Notes under the pieces: model-generated
The model's database searches: none
What the model saw: only the letters and a program-made list of their open reading frames with translations
What the model was told of the DNA's origin: nothing
Shown: piece by piece, positions 1 to 6,280 of the stretch
Numbering within the stretch: the stretch's first letter is position 1
Layout of the letters: every line of letters starts with the position of its first letter
Program-made: the position numbers and the translations under genes
Assembly: GCA_945950065.1 (NCBI GenBank)
Contig: CAMFGQ010000056.1
Location: forward strand, 1 to 9,006
Direction: 5' to 3'
DNA length: 9,006 nt
Origin: an uncultured Clostridia bacterium
Lineage (GTDB): Bacteria > Bacillota > Clostridia > Peptostreptococcales > Acidaminobacteraceae

Positions 1-614
1 TCATCATTTCCAGGGATTGGGTAGTCGATTTGATCTGGATCACAGTTGGTATCGATAATGCCAATAACAGGAATACCAAGCAGTTTGGCTTCATGAATGG
101 CAATTTTTTCTTTGTTTTGGTCGATGATAAATAGCGCATCAGGAAGTTTATCCATTTCACGGATACCACTATAGAAACGCTCTAGTTTTTCTTTTTCACG
201 TTGTAATAGAATGACTTCTTTTTTAGGAAGTGCTTCGAAGGTGCCATCTTCTTCCATCTCTTCAAGTTCAAAGAGATAATCAATACGTTGACGAATGGTT
301 TGGAAGTTGGTTAGTAGTCCACCTTTCCAGCTTTGATTGATGTAGTACATACCAGCACGATTGGCCTCTTGTTCAATGGCAACACGAGCTTGTTTTTTTG
401 TACCGACAAAGAGAACTTTTCCACCCTTAGAAGCTAGATCACGTACAAAGTCATAGGCTTCTTCAATGAGCTTTACAGATTTTTGAAGATCAATAATGTA
501 GATCCCATTACGCTCTGTATAGATATAGGGTTTCATCTTAGGGTTCCAACGTTTTGTTTGGTGACCAAAGTGTACGCCTGCCTCAAGCAGACTTTTCATA
601 GATACTACGGACAT
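1..614 (-). CDS. rpsB: 30S ribosomal protein S2, C-terminus cut off by window edge
   Basis: Ribosomal protein S2, a late-binding protein of the small subunit that sits near the S1 site and the platform. I read 204 complete codons plus two bases; the gene continues past position 1, where roughly 30-50 residues are expected. The start is the ATG at 612-614, preceded by AAAGGAGG (622-629) with a 7-nt spacer. The N-terminus (SMKSLLEAGVHFGHQT, then RWNPKM and YIYTERNGIYIIDLQK) is the family signature, followed by LFVGTKKQA near residue 68 and, near the cut, PDALFIID, LGIPVIGIIDTNCDPD and IPGND. An odd point is residues 93-103, NQSWKGGLLTN, where the family usually has an RWLGG core; here Arg is Ser95 and Leu is Lys97. 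The gene has its own promoter and leader. The expected next gene, tsf, lies outside the window. Confidence 0.97.
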   Translation of the reverse strand, partial: MSVVSMKSLLEAGVHFGHQTKRWNPKMKPYIYTERNGIYIIDLQKSVKLIEEAYDFVRDLASKGGKVLFVGTKKQARVAIEQEANRAGMYYINQSWKGGLLTNFQTIRQRIDYLFELEEMEEDGTFEALPKKEVILLQREKEKLERFYSGIREMDKLPDALFIIDQNKEKIAIHEAKLLGIPVIGIIDTNCDPDQIDYPIPGND

Positions 615-636
615 ATTTTTTCCTCCTTTTGTCCTC

Positions 637-684
637 CCCATCCCGGTACCCTTTTTGGGCAGAAGTATTTTTTCCTTGGATGAG
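637..684 (-). promoter_or_regulatory. Possible structured 5' leader of rpsB
   Basis: Within the untranslated leader of about 84 nt between the promoter and the rpsB start, two nested stems can be drawn on the minus strand. The outer stem pairs 678-684 (CTCATCC) with 637-643 (GGATGGG), 7 bp including one G-U. The inner stem pairs 657-661 (TGCCC) with 647-651 (GGGTA) across an AAAAA loop, 5 bp including one G-U. A large A-rich internal loop lies on the 5' side (662-677). There is no U-run after either stem, so this is not a terminator, and the ribosome binding site at 622-629 is left free. A leader in which S2 binds its own mRNA is an inference only; I do not recall a described Bacillota S2 leader to compare with. 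Confidence 0.3.
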
Positions 685-703
685 TGTGTATTTAACCTTA
701 TGT

Positions 704-732
704 AGTCTATCACAGCCTAGGTTGTTTTTCAA
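704..732 (-). promoter_or_regulatory. Sigma-A type promoter of rpsB
   Basis: On the minus strand, TTGAAA (727-732, 5 of 6 matches to the -35 consensus) is followed by a 17-nt spacer and TAGACT (704-709, 4 of 6 matches to the -10 consensus). The bases just before the -10 box are TGA, an extended -10 element. Transcription would begin near 697-698, about 84 nt before the rpsB ATG. The promoter lies immediately downstream of the topA terminator, which fits an independently transcribed rpsB unit. Confidence 0.78.
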
Positions 733-767
733 GACAATCGCTAAAGTTTTTCGTTTTCTGTATAATT

Positions 768-802
768 GAAAAGGAAAGGAACTGGTATGATGCCAGTTCC
801 TT
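768..802 (-). terminator. Intrinsic terminator after topA
   Basis: A perfect 10-bp stem, AAGGAACTGG paired with CCAGTTCCTT (793-802 with 776-785), has a 7-nt loop. On the minus strand it continues into a pyrimidine-rich tail with TTT and TTTT runs. It starts about 13 nt after the topA stop codon and precedes the rpsB promoter. The plus-strand side lacks a U-run, so it works for the minus direction only. Confidence 0.85.
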
Positions 803-815
803 CTCAAGATAAGTC

Positions 816-2894
816 TTAGCTTTCTTTGTCACTTTTCTTCTTGTCTTTTTTTTCTACATAATCACATTCTTTGTTACTACAATGAATGGTACCACTGCGT
901 CTTCCCTTGCCTTCTACAAGGATAGAGTCGCATTTAGGACATTTACGATCAATGGGTTTATCCCAAGAAGCAAAACGACACTCAGGGAACTGATCACAGC
1001 CCCAAAAGACTTTTAGTTTCTTGGTCTTGCGTTCTACGATCTCGCCCTCTTCACAGAGAGGACAGGCAACACCAATTTTCTTTAAGATGGGTTTGGTATT
1101 CTTACATTCAGGATAATTGCTACAGGCGTAGAAATTCCCTTTAATGGTTTTCTTAATCAGCATCTTAGAGCCACATTTTTCACAGTCGATGTCTGTAAGC
1201 TCATTGAGATCATATTTTTGGATGCGTTCTTCAGCCTCTCCAAGCATGGGGTGCAGGATGTCATAGAATTCACTGATGACGGATTGCCAAGGATAATCAT
1301 CCTCGTTGATTTTGTCCAGTTCTTCTTCCATTTTGGCTGTAAATTCTGGCTCAACGATAAGTAGGAAATTTTCCTCCATGATCTCATTGGTGATCTCACC
1401 CAATTCAGTTGGATAGAGATTTCGTTTCTCTTTGGCTACATAACCACGCTTTGTAATGGCAGAGAGAGTTGGTGCATAAGTACTAGGTCTACCTATTCCT
1501 TTCTCTTCCATTTCTTTGATTAAGCTCGCTTCAGTATAACGAGAAGGCGGTTGGGTGAACTTCTGCTCTGCAAGGATTTTCTTTAGCGCAAGTTCATCGT
1601 CTACTTTCATCTCTGGTAGATCTTTATCCTTTGCATTACCAAGTGAATAGACCTTTTGGAAACCATCAAAGAAAAGTCTCTCCCCTTTTGCTCTCCAGGT
1701 ATAGTCTCCACTCTCAATGGTAACTTGTACTCCTTCATACTTTGACGCAGTCATTTGGCTAGCTACGAAACGCTGCCAGATTAAGGTATAGAGTCTGAGT
1801 TCATCACGTTTGAGATAGGCAGCCATCTTTTCAGGAGTCCGATAGACCGATGTTGGACGTACACCCTCATGAGCATCCTGTGCATCTTTTTTCGCTCCAC
1901 CACGTTTGGGGGCTGAATAGTTCTTACCATATTCTTCTACAACAAAGTCTTTACACGCCAACATTGCAGACTCCGAAATCCTTGAGGAGTCGGTTCTCAT
2001 ATAGGTAATCAGACCCTCAACGCCTTTATCAATGCGGATTCCCTCGTAGAGGCGTTGTGCAAGGAGCATGGTTTTACCTGAGGAGAAATTCAAGCGATTG
2101 GATGCATCCTGTTGTAGGGTACTTGTGGTATAGGTTGGATAGGGAGAGCGACTTCTGTTTTTCTCTTCAACAGCAGTTACCTTATAATTGCCCTTCTCCA
2201 TTTCCTTTTTCATTTTCATGGCTTCTTCTTCAGAAGAAACTTCATACTTTTTATTTTTATAATGAAAGAGTTCGGCTTCAAATTTTTCTTTTTTAGGGGT
2301 CTGGAGTTCTGCCTTAAAGTTCCAGTATTCCTTTGGAACAAAGGCCTTGATTTCACGTTCACGAAGAACGATGAGGCGTGTTGCTACAGATTGCACACGG
2401 CCTGCACTAAGTCCCTTCATAACTTTACGCCAAAGGATGGGACTAATTTCATAACCCACCAGGCGGTCTAAGATTCTTCTAGCCTGTTGTGCATCAACAA
2501 GACTCTGATCGATTTTAGAGGGATTCTTTAGTGCCTCTTTGATGGCATCCTTGGTGACCTCTTGAAAGGTTACACGGATGGGCTCATCTTTGTCCAGGTC
2601 CAGTGCAGTAGCCAGATGCCATGCAATGGCTTCACCTTCCCTATCAGGGTCAGTTGCAATGTACACATTCTTTGCTTTGTTCTTTTCTTTTTTTAGTTCT
2701 GCGATAACAGGACCCTTGCCCCGTATCGTAATATACTTAGGTTCAAAATTGTTCTCGATGTCAATGCCCATTTGGCTTTTAGGCAGATCACGAACATGAC
2801 CCACACTGGCGAGTACTTTGTAGTTTCTCCCCAGATAACGTTCAATTGTCTTGGCTTTGGTAGGTGATTCAACGATTACCAAATTCTTTGCCAT
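816..2894 (-). CDS. topA: DNA topoisomerase I (type IA)
   Basis: Relaxes negative supercoils by breaking and passing one DNA strand through a covalent 5'-phosphotyrosine intermediate. The product is 692 residues, the usual Bacillota length. A Toprim domain occupies about residues 3-115, with VESP (Glu9) and the Mg-binding DPDREGEA (82-89). SAGRVQSVATRLIV is at 163-176. The nucleophile is Tyr298 in GLITYMRTDSSRIS. PPSRYTEASLIKEMEEKGIG is at 449-468. Three four-cysteine zinc ribbons end the protein: C571/C574/C591/C597, C611/C614/C633/C639 and C652/C655/C672/C677, followed by a Lys-rich tail. The ATG start overlaps the end of dprA by 19 nt and has GGGAGG about 7 nt upstream, so the two genes are probably translationally coupled. 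A strong terminator follows. Nothing looks broken. Confidence 0.98.
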   Translation of the reverse strand: MAKNLVIVESPTKAKTIERYLGRNYKVLASVGHVRDLPKSQMGIDIENNFEPKYITIRGKGPVIAELKKEKNKAKNVYIATDPDREGEAIAWHLATALDLDKDEPIRVTFQEVTKDAIKEALKNPSKIDQSLVDAQQARRILDRLVGYEISPILWRKVMKGLSAGRVQSVATRLIVLREREIKAFVPKEYWNFKAELQTPKKEKFEAELFHYKNKKYEVSSEEEAMKMKKEMEKGNYKVTAVEEKNRSRSPYPTYTTSTLQQDASNRLNFSSGKTMLLAQRLYEGIRIDKGVEGLITYMRTDSSRISESAMLACKDFVVEEYGKNYSAPKRGGAKKDAQDAHEGVRPTSVYRTPEKMAAYLKRDELRLYTLIWQRFVASQMTASKYEGVQVTIESGDYTWRAKGERLFFDGFQKVYSLGNAKDKDLPEMKVDDELALKKILAEQKFTQPPSRYTEASLIKEMEEKGIGRPSTYAPTLSAITKRGYVAKEKRNLYPTELGEITNEIMEENFLLIVEPEFTAKMEEELDKINEDDYPWQSVISEFYDILHPMLGEAEERIQKYDLNELTDIDCEKCGSKMLIKKTIKGNFYACSNYPECKNTKPILKKIGVACPLCEEGEIVERKTKKLKVFWGCDQFPECRFASWDKPIDRKCPKCDSILVEGKGRRSGTIHCSNKECDYVEKKDKKKSDKES

Positions 2895-3526
2895 AGTTCA
2901 TCCTCCCACTGGTCAATTAGGTCTACATGATAAAGGGGGTTGGCCCCTTGAAAAAGTAAATAGTTCGGTCCAAGGGCGTACTCATCCCCTATTCTTCCAG
3001 GGACGACCCAAAGATCCTTTGCTTGTCTGATGGCTTCTTTTGCTGTTGTCATGGTGCCACTTGCAATGCTGCACTCGACAACCAGAACAAGGGGGCTTAA
3101 TGCAGCTAGGAGTCTATTTCTCCTAGGAAAATGATAAGGTCTTGCTTCAACATCAGGTGGATATTCGGAAAGAAGAAGCCCCTCTTCCTCCATTCTCCAG
3201 CGCAGTAGATCTCTCCCGCGAGGGTAGAGACTCCTTAGTCCTGTACCCAATACTGCTATGCTGGTACCACCATACTCAAAGGCTGCTCGGTGAGCTGTCT
3301 CATCGATACCCTTGGCAAAACCACTGACTACTACTATATCACGGGCGACTAATTTTTCAACTATCTTTCTTGTTACTGAGATTCCATAGGCACTTGGCCT
3401 TCTTGTTCCAACGATGGTGACGGTTTTACGATAAAGGAGGTTCCGCTTACCTTGATAATAGAGATACTCAGGAACCTCATCCATTCTTTCCAAGGAAAAT
3501 GGATAGTCTTTTCTTTTAATGATCAT
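2876..3526 (-). CDS. dprA: Short DprA/Smf-family protein, Rossmann domain only
   Basis: The DprA family loads RecA on incoming single-stranded DNA during natural transformation. The product is 216 residues, against nearly 300 for B. subtilis DprA. Core motifs are present: GTRRPSAYG (40-48), SGFAKGID (68-75), YPRG (101-104), SEYPPD (120-125), FPRRNR (133-138), SGTMTTA (156-162) and VPG (175-177). Missing are the N-terminal helical (SAM or HhH-like) domain of about 75 residues and any C-terminal winged helix. The upstream gap to rnhB is only 53 nt, so no N-terminal piece is hidden there. I start at the ATG at 3524-3526 because GGAGG (3532-3536) lies 5 nt before it; an in-frame TTG at 3536-3538 overlaps that site and is unlikely. 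The 3' end overlaps topA. Whether it still works in transformation cannot be told. Confidence 0.9.
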   Translation of the reverse strand: MIIKRKDYPFSLERMDEVPEYLYYQGKRNLLYRKTVTIVGTRRPSAYGISVTRKIVEKLVARDIVVVSGFAKGIDETAHRAAFEYGGTSIAVLGTGLRSLYPRGRDLLRWRMEEEGLLLSEYPPDVEARPYHFPRRNRLLAALSPLVLVVECSIASGTMTTAKEAIRQAKDLWVVPGRIGDEYALGPNYLLFQGANPLYHVDLIDQWEDELWQRIW

Positions 3527-3531
3527 CTCTT

Positions 3532-3536
3532 CCTCC
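3532..3536 (-). promoter_or_regulatory. Ribosome binding site deciding the dprA start
   Basis: GGAGG on the minus strand lies 5 nt before the ATG at 3524-3526. The only earlier in-frame start, TTG at 3536-3538, overlaps this site and has AAGGA directly against it with no spacer. The ATG is therefore preferred, giving a 216-residue protein rather than 220. Confidence 0.8.
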
Positions 3537-3579
3537 AATCCTTAGTATAGGAAGAAAGAGAAAAGTAAAACTCTCCTTT

Positions 3580-4338
3580 TTATGTTCTTTCATTAAGGAA
3601 AGAGAGAAAAGACTTACGATGGATAGGACAGGGGCCGAATTCTCTTAATGCATCCATGTGCTGCTTTGTTCCATAGCCTTTGTGTTGTAGAAAACCATAG
3701 GCTGGATAAAATTCATCCATTTTGGCCATCCACTGATCACGGGTGACTTTAGCCAAAATCGATGCAGCAGCAATTTCGTTGCTCCTATCATCTCCTCCTA
3801 CTAAGGCAACTTCTTTTTGATGGAGATGGAGCGGCGTTCCATCTAGAAGGAGTGCATCTACCTGAAAACCAAGTTTATCCATGGCACGTTTCATGGCCAG
3901 TTTGGTGGCAGCAAGAATGTTGTGCTCATCGATCTCTTCATGGGTTGCCCAAGCAATGCCATAGCCTAGTGCCTCCTCCTTTATCTGATGAAAGAGCTCT
4001 TCTCGATGAGCCTCTGAGAGCTTCTTGGAGTCTTTCAGTCCAAGGATAGGTGTGGCTAGCACAACAATGGCAGCAACAACAGGACCTGCTAAAGGTCCTC
4101 TGCCTGCCTCGTCCATACCTCCTATGAGAATGGCTCCCTGGGATTGGAGGCTTCGTTTAGGTTGGTTGCGTCGAGCCCATTCTTCTGTAAGAAACTGCTG
4201 CTGACGAAGTGCAGCTTCTGCACGGGCCCGTAATTGTTGAACACCTTTTTTAGTGTCCCACTGAGATTGTTTAAGAAATTCAGTTGGGCTCAGCTCTTCA
4301 AAGAGCTTCCTCCACTCCTTCATACTCAGGTTGTTCAA
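3580..4338 (-). CDS. rnhB: Ribonuclease HII
   Basis: Cleaves the RNA strand of RNA-DNA hybrids and nicks 5' of single ribonucleotides left in DNA, starting ribonucleotide excision repair. At 252 residues it matches the B. subtilis type, with an N-terminal extension of about 70 residues before the catalytic domain. Visible motifs are GMDEAGRGPLAGPVVAA (74-90; Asp76 and Glu77 metal ligands), DSKKLSE (103-109), LLLDG (163-167; Asp166), AAASILAKVTRD (189-200; Asp200) and GYGTKQH (221-227). The start is TTG at 4336-4338: GGAGG (4346-4350) is 7 nt upstream, and the N-terminus MNNLSMKEW resembles the B. subtilis start. The next ATG, codon 6, is too far from that site. It overlaps rbgA by 41 nt, suggesting coupled translation. 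Confidence 0.96.
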   Translation of the reverse strand: MNNLSMKEWRKLFEELSPTEFLKQSQWDTKKGVQQLRARAEAALRQQQFLTEEWARRNQPKRSLQSQGAILIGGMDEAGRGPLAGPVVAAIVVLATPILGLKDSKKLSEAHREELFHQIKEEALGYGIAWATHEEIDEHNILAATKLAMKRAMDKLGFQVDALLLDGTPLHLHQKEVALVGGDDRSNEIAAASILAKVTRDQWMAKMDEFYPAYGFLQHKGYGTKQHMDALREFGPCPIHRKSFLSFLNERT

Positions 4339-5161
4339 GGCTAATCCTCCCTAAAATTCCCCCTCTGAATTCATCTAACAGAAGGCGGGATACACGGTCA
4401 TAGTCGATGCGTTTTCCGGGAAGGAGAGCTCCCCTGGATAGCGCAATGGCATCCATAATCTCAATGATCTCCCCTTCTTCCTCTACTCCATAGCGTTTCT
4501 GTAAGAGACCAGGATAGTGCTCCTTTAGGATGCCGATCAGGCGATAAGCTAGATCTCCAAGATCGAGGATTTCATCGCGAATGGAACCAAGTAAGGCCAA
4601 ATAGAGAGCTTGTTCTTGGTCATCAAATTTAGGCCAAAGGATACCTGGTGTATCGAAGAGTTCAAGATCTCCTCGTAGACGAACCCATTGTTTTCCACGG
4701 GTAACACCTGGACGATCTCCCGTCTTGGCACTGCTTCGTCCAACAAGGCGATTGATGAGAGAGCTCTTGCCCACATTGGGAACACCGAGAATCATGATGC
4801 GAAGAGAGCGTGCTTTCCTCCCCTGTTCTATTAGCTTTTGTTGTAGGGGTTCTCCCATTTGTTGGAGTTTATCTAACATCTTTGCAGTGGAGCCATCCTT
4901 GGCGTTCATCAGAAGGACATCATGACCTTCTTTCTCAAAGTAATGAATCCATTGTTGGTTAACGCGCTCCTCTGCTAAATCTGCTTTATTCAGGAGAAGG
5001 AGACGTTTTTTATCACCTAAGAGATCATCAAAAAGTGGATTCCTTGAGGCAAGAGGAGCTCTTGCATCGAGAAGTTCCACCACAAAGTCTACCAACTTAA
5101 TGTGGGTGCTAATCAGATCTCTGGTTTTCTTCATATGGCCAGGATACCATTGTATGTTCAT
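4298..5161 (-). CDS. rbgA: Ribosome biogenesis GTPase RbgA (YlqF)
   Basis: A GTPase needed for late assembly of the 50S subunit; in B. subtilis it is essential and helps L16 and neighbouring proteins join. The product is 287 residues, the normal length. The G motifs are circularly permuted, as is typical: G4 NKAD (58-61) comes first, then G1 GVPNVGKSS (126-134), the G2 region GDRPGVTRGKQW (148-159) and G3 DTPGILWPKF (170-179). The family N-terminus IQWYPGHMKK (3-12) is intact. The C-terminal helical domain, about 185-280, carries EHYPGLLQKRYG and ends in RISLEQPE. The ATG start has an AGGGAG ribosome binding site. It follows rplS across a 41-nt gap holding a terminator and overlaps rnhB by 41 nt. 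Confidence 0.97.
   Translation of the reverse strand: MNIQWYPGHMKKTRDLISTHIKLVDFVVELLDARAPLASRNPLFDDLLGDKKRLLLLNKADLAEERVNQQWIHYFEKEGHDVLLMNAKDGSTAKMLDKLQQMGEPLQQKLIEQGRKARSLRIMILGVPNVGKSSLINRLVGRSSAKTGDRPGVTRGKQWVRLRGDLELFDTPGILWPKFDDQEQALYLALLGSIRDEILDLGDLAYRLIGILKEHYPGLLQKRYGVEEEGEIIEIMDAIALSRGALLPGKRIDYDRVSRLLLDEFRGGILGRISLEQPEYEGVEEAL
4346..4351 (-). promoter_or_regulatory. Ribosome binding site deciding the TTG start of rnhB
   Basis: GGGAGG on the minus strand, 7 nt before the TTG at 4336-4338 and about 22 nt before the first in-frame ATG (4321-4323). The spacing favours TTG. The site lies inside the 3' end of rbgA. Confidence 0.75.
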
Positions 5162-5177
5162 GGAATCTCCCTTCTAC

Positions 5178-5204
5178 GAAAAAGAACTGCATGACGCAGC
5201 TCTT
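5178..5204 (-). terminator. Intrinsic terminator overlapping the rplS stop codon
   Basis: On the minus strand AAGAGCTGC (5196-5204) pairs with GCAGTTCTT (5182-5190), 9 bp with one G-U and a 5-nt loop. A run of five T (5179-5183) follows, partly inside the stem base. The first two bases of the stem are the AA of the rplS TAA stop. It would end the ylxM-to-rplS operon, or reduce read-through into rbgA, whose start codon is only 16 nt further on. Confidence 0.75.
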
Positions 5205-5553
5205 AACGAATTCTTTCTTTAACCTTAGCGGCTTTACCTACACGATCACGGATGTAGAACAGACGTGCACGACGTACTTTACCACGACGAATCACTTCAA
5301 TTTGTTCAATTTTTGGTGAATGGATAGGGAATGTTTTCTCTACACCAACACCACCGGAAAGCTTACGCACGGTAAAGCGTTCTGAGATTCCTCCACCTTG
5401 TTTTTTAAGAACAAGACCTTCGAAGACTTGAAGACGGTTACGTTTTCCTTCTGTAATGCGTTCTGATACACGAACTGTATCACCTACATTGAAGGATGGT
5501 AGTTCTTTCTTCATTCCTTCGCGCTCGAGATCACGAATGATATTATAATTCAT
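5203..5553 (-). CDS. rplS: 50S ribosomal protein L19
   Basis: Ribosomal protein L19, located at the 30S-50S interface of the large subunit. At 116 residues it is the typical length. Family motifs are LPSFNVGDTVRV (18-29), ITEGKRNRLQVFEG (33-46), GGGISERFTVRK (53-64), GVGVEKTFPIHSPKI (68-82) and RRGKVRRARLFYIRD (89-103). The ATG start at 5551-5553 lies inside trmD (11-nt overlap) with GGAGG at 5560-5564, 6 nt upstream; the N-terminus MNYNIIRDL lines up with other L19 starts. With trmD and rplS overlapping, there is no intergenic room for the L19 autoregulatory leader known from other Bacillota. A terminator begins at the stop codon. Confidence 0.98.
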   Translation of the reverse strand: MNYNIIRDLEREGMKKELPSFNVGDTVRVSERITEGKRNRLQVFEGLVLKKQGGGISERFTVRKLSGGVGVEKTFPIHSPKIEQIEVIRRGKVRRARLFYIRDRVGKAAKVKERIR

Positions 5554-6280
5554 TCTTTTCCTCCTCTCGTAATTTTTCTATCAGATTTATGATTTCTTCT
5601 GTATAGCAACCTTTTTCCATTCCCTTCCTGATGATATCAGGACGTTGCTTCAGGGTGAGTCGAATAGACTCTTCTAGGCGATAACGCCGAATGTTTTCAT
5701 GATGGCCACTGCGTAGAATTTCTGGAACATGCATTCCTCTAAATTCAGCAGGACGTGTATATTGATGATACTCCAGTAGTCCTTCTTCATGGGATTCCAC
5801 TTCTACTGAATCCCCTGATATTACTCCAGGTAGAAGACGAATGACTGCATCCATCAGAATCATAGCTGCCATCTCTCCTCCACTGAGGACATAGTCACCA
5901 ATGGAGATTTCTTCATCAATGGCCTGATCAATCACTCGCTGATCCAGTCCTTCATAATGACTGCAAAAGAGAACGATTTCTTCGTGTTGAGCTAGTTCTC
6001 TTACCTTCTCTTGGGTAAGAAGACTGCCCCGTGGACTTAAATGAATTCTAGGATGAGCTCTTCCTTCTAGAGCGTCAAAGGCGGGCTGAGGCATCAGCAC
6101 CATACCCGGACCCTCTCCATAGGGATAGTCATCAGCCTTCTTGTGTTTATCCAGACTATAGTCACGGATGTTCACAAGTTCTACTTCGAATAATTCATCT
6201 TCAAGCGCTCTTTTTAGGATTCCCATATCCAAGTAGGACTGAAAGAATTCAGGAAAGAGTGTCAAAATGGTGAATTTCAT
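5543..6280 (-). CDS. trmD: tRNA (guanine-N1)-methyltransferase TrmD, divergent at conserved sites
   Basis: Uses S-adenosylmethionine to form m1G at position 37 of tRNAs with G36, preventing +1 frameshifting. The protein is 245 residues, close to B. subtilis TrmD. The SPOUT trefoil-knot segments are visible: LSPRG (81-85), SHYEGLDQRV (107-116) and EISIGDYVLSGGE (124-136). The conserved Arg before LLPG is Arg148, and YTRPAEFRGM (174-183) and SGHH (191-194) follow. Several usually fixed residues differ: the GGG of PYGGG has Glu56 in the middle; CGHYEG has Ser107; the Asp of the DSF/DSH motif, proposed as catalytic base in E. coli, is Glu162; and the Trp before Arg in the C-terminal EWR/RWR motif is Tyr200. 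The frame is intact and the position in the operon is canonical, so a functional but diverged enzyme is most likely. Its ATG overlaps the rimM stop as ATGA. Confidence 0.95.
   Translation of the reverse strand: MKFTILTLFPEFFQSYLDMGILKRALEDELFEVELVNIRDYSLDKHKKADDYPYGEGPGMVLMPQPAFDALEGRAHPRIHLSPRGSLLTQEKVRELAQHEEIVLFCSHYEGLDQRVIDQAIDEEISIGDYVLSGGEMAAMILMDAVIRLLPGVISGDSVEVESHEEGLLEYHQYTRPAEFRGMHVPEILRSGHHENIRRYRLEESIRLTLKQRPDIIRKGMEKGCYTEEIINLIEKLREEEKNEL

Noticed and set aside
647..661. The CCC-AAAAA-GGG hairpin before rpsB as an attenuator/terminator
   Set aside because: Only 3-5 bp and followed by GC-rich sequence rather than a U-run, so it cannot act as an intrinsic terminator.
583..807. 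A 74-codon minus-strand open frame across the topA-rpsB gap
   Set aside because: It spans a terminator, a promoter and the start of rpsB in another frame, has no ribosome binding site and resembles no protein family I know.
3544..3549. TATACT on the minus strand upstream of dprA, as a possible -10 box
   Set aside because: No acceptable -35 element lies 16-18 nt upstream (GTTTTA or AGTTTT only), and the region is simply pyrimidine-rich. A promoter cannot be excluded but is not supported.
3762..4049. A 95-codon plus-strand open frame antisense to rnhB
   Set aside because: Composition rich in Leu, His, Gln and Trp, with no recognisable motif; explained by the rnhB coding sequence on the other strand.
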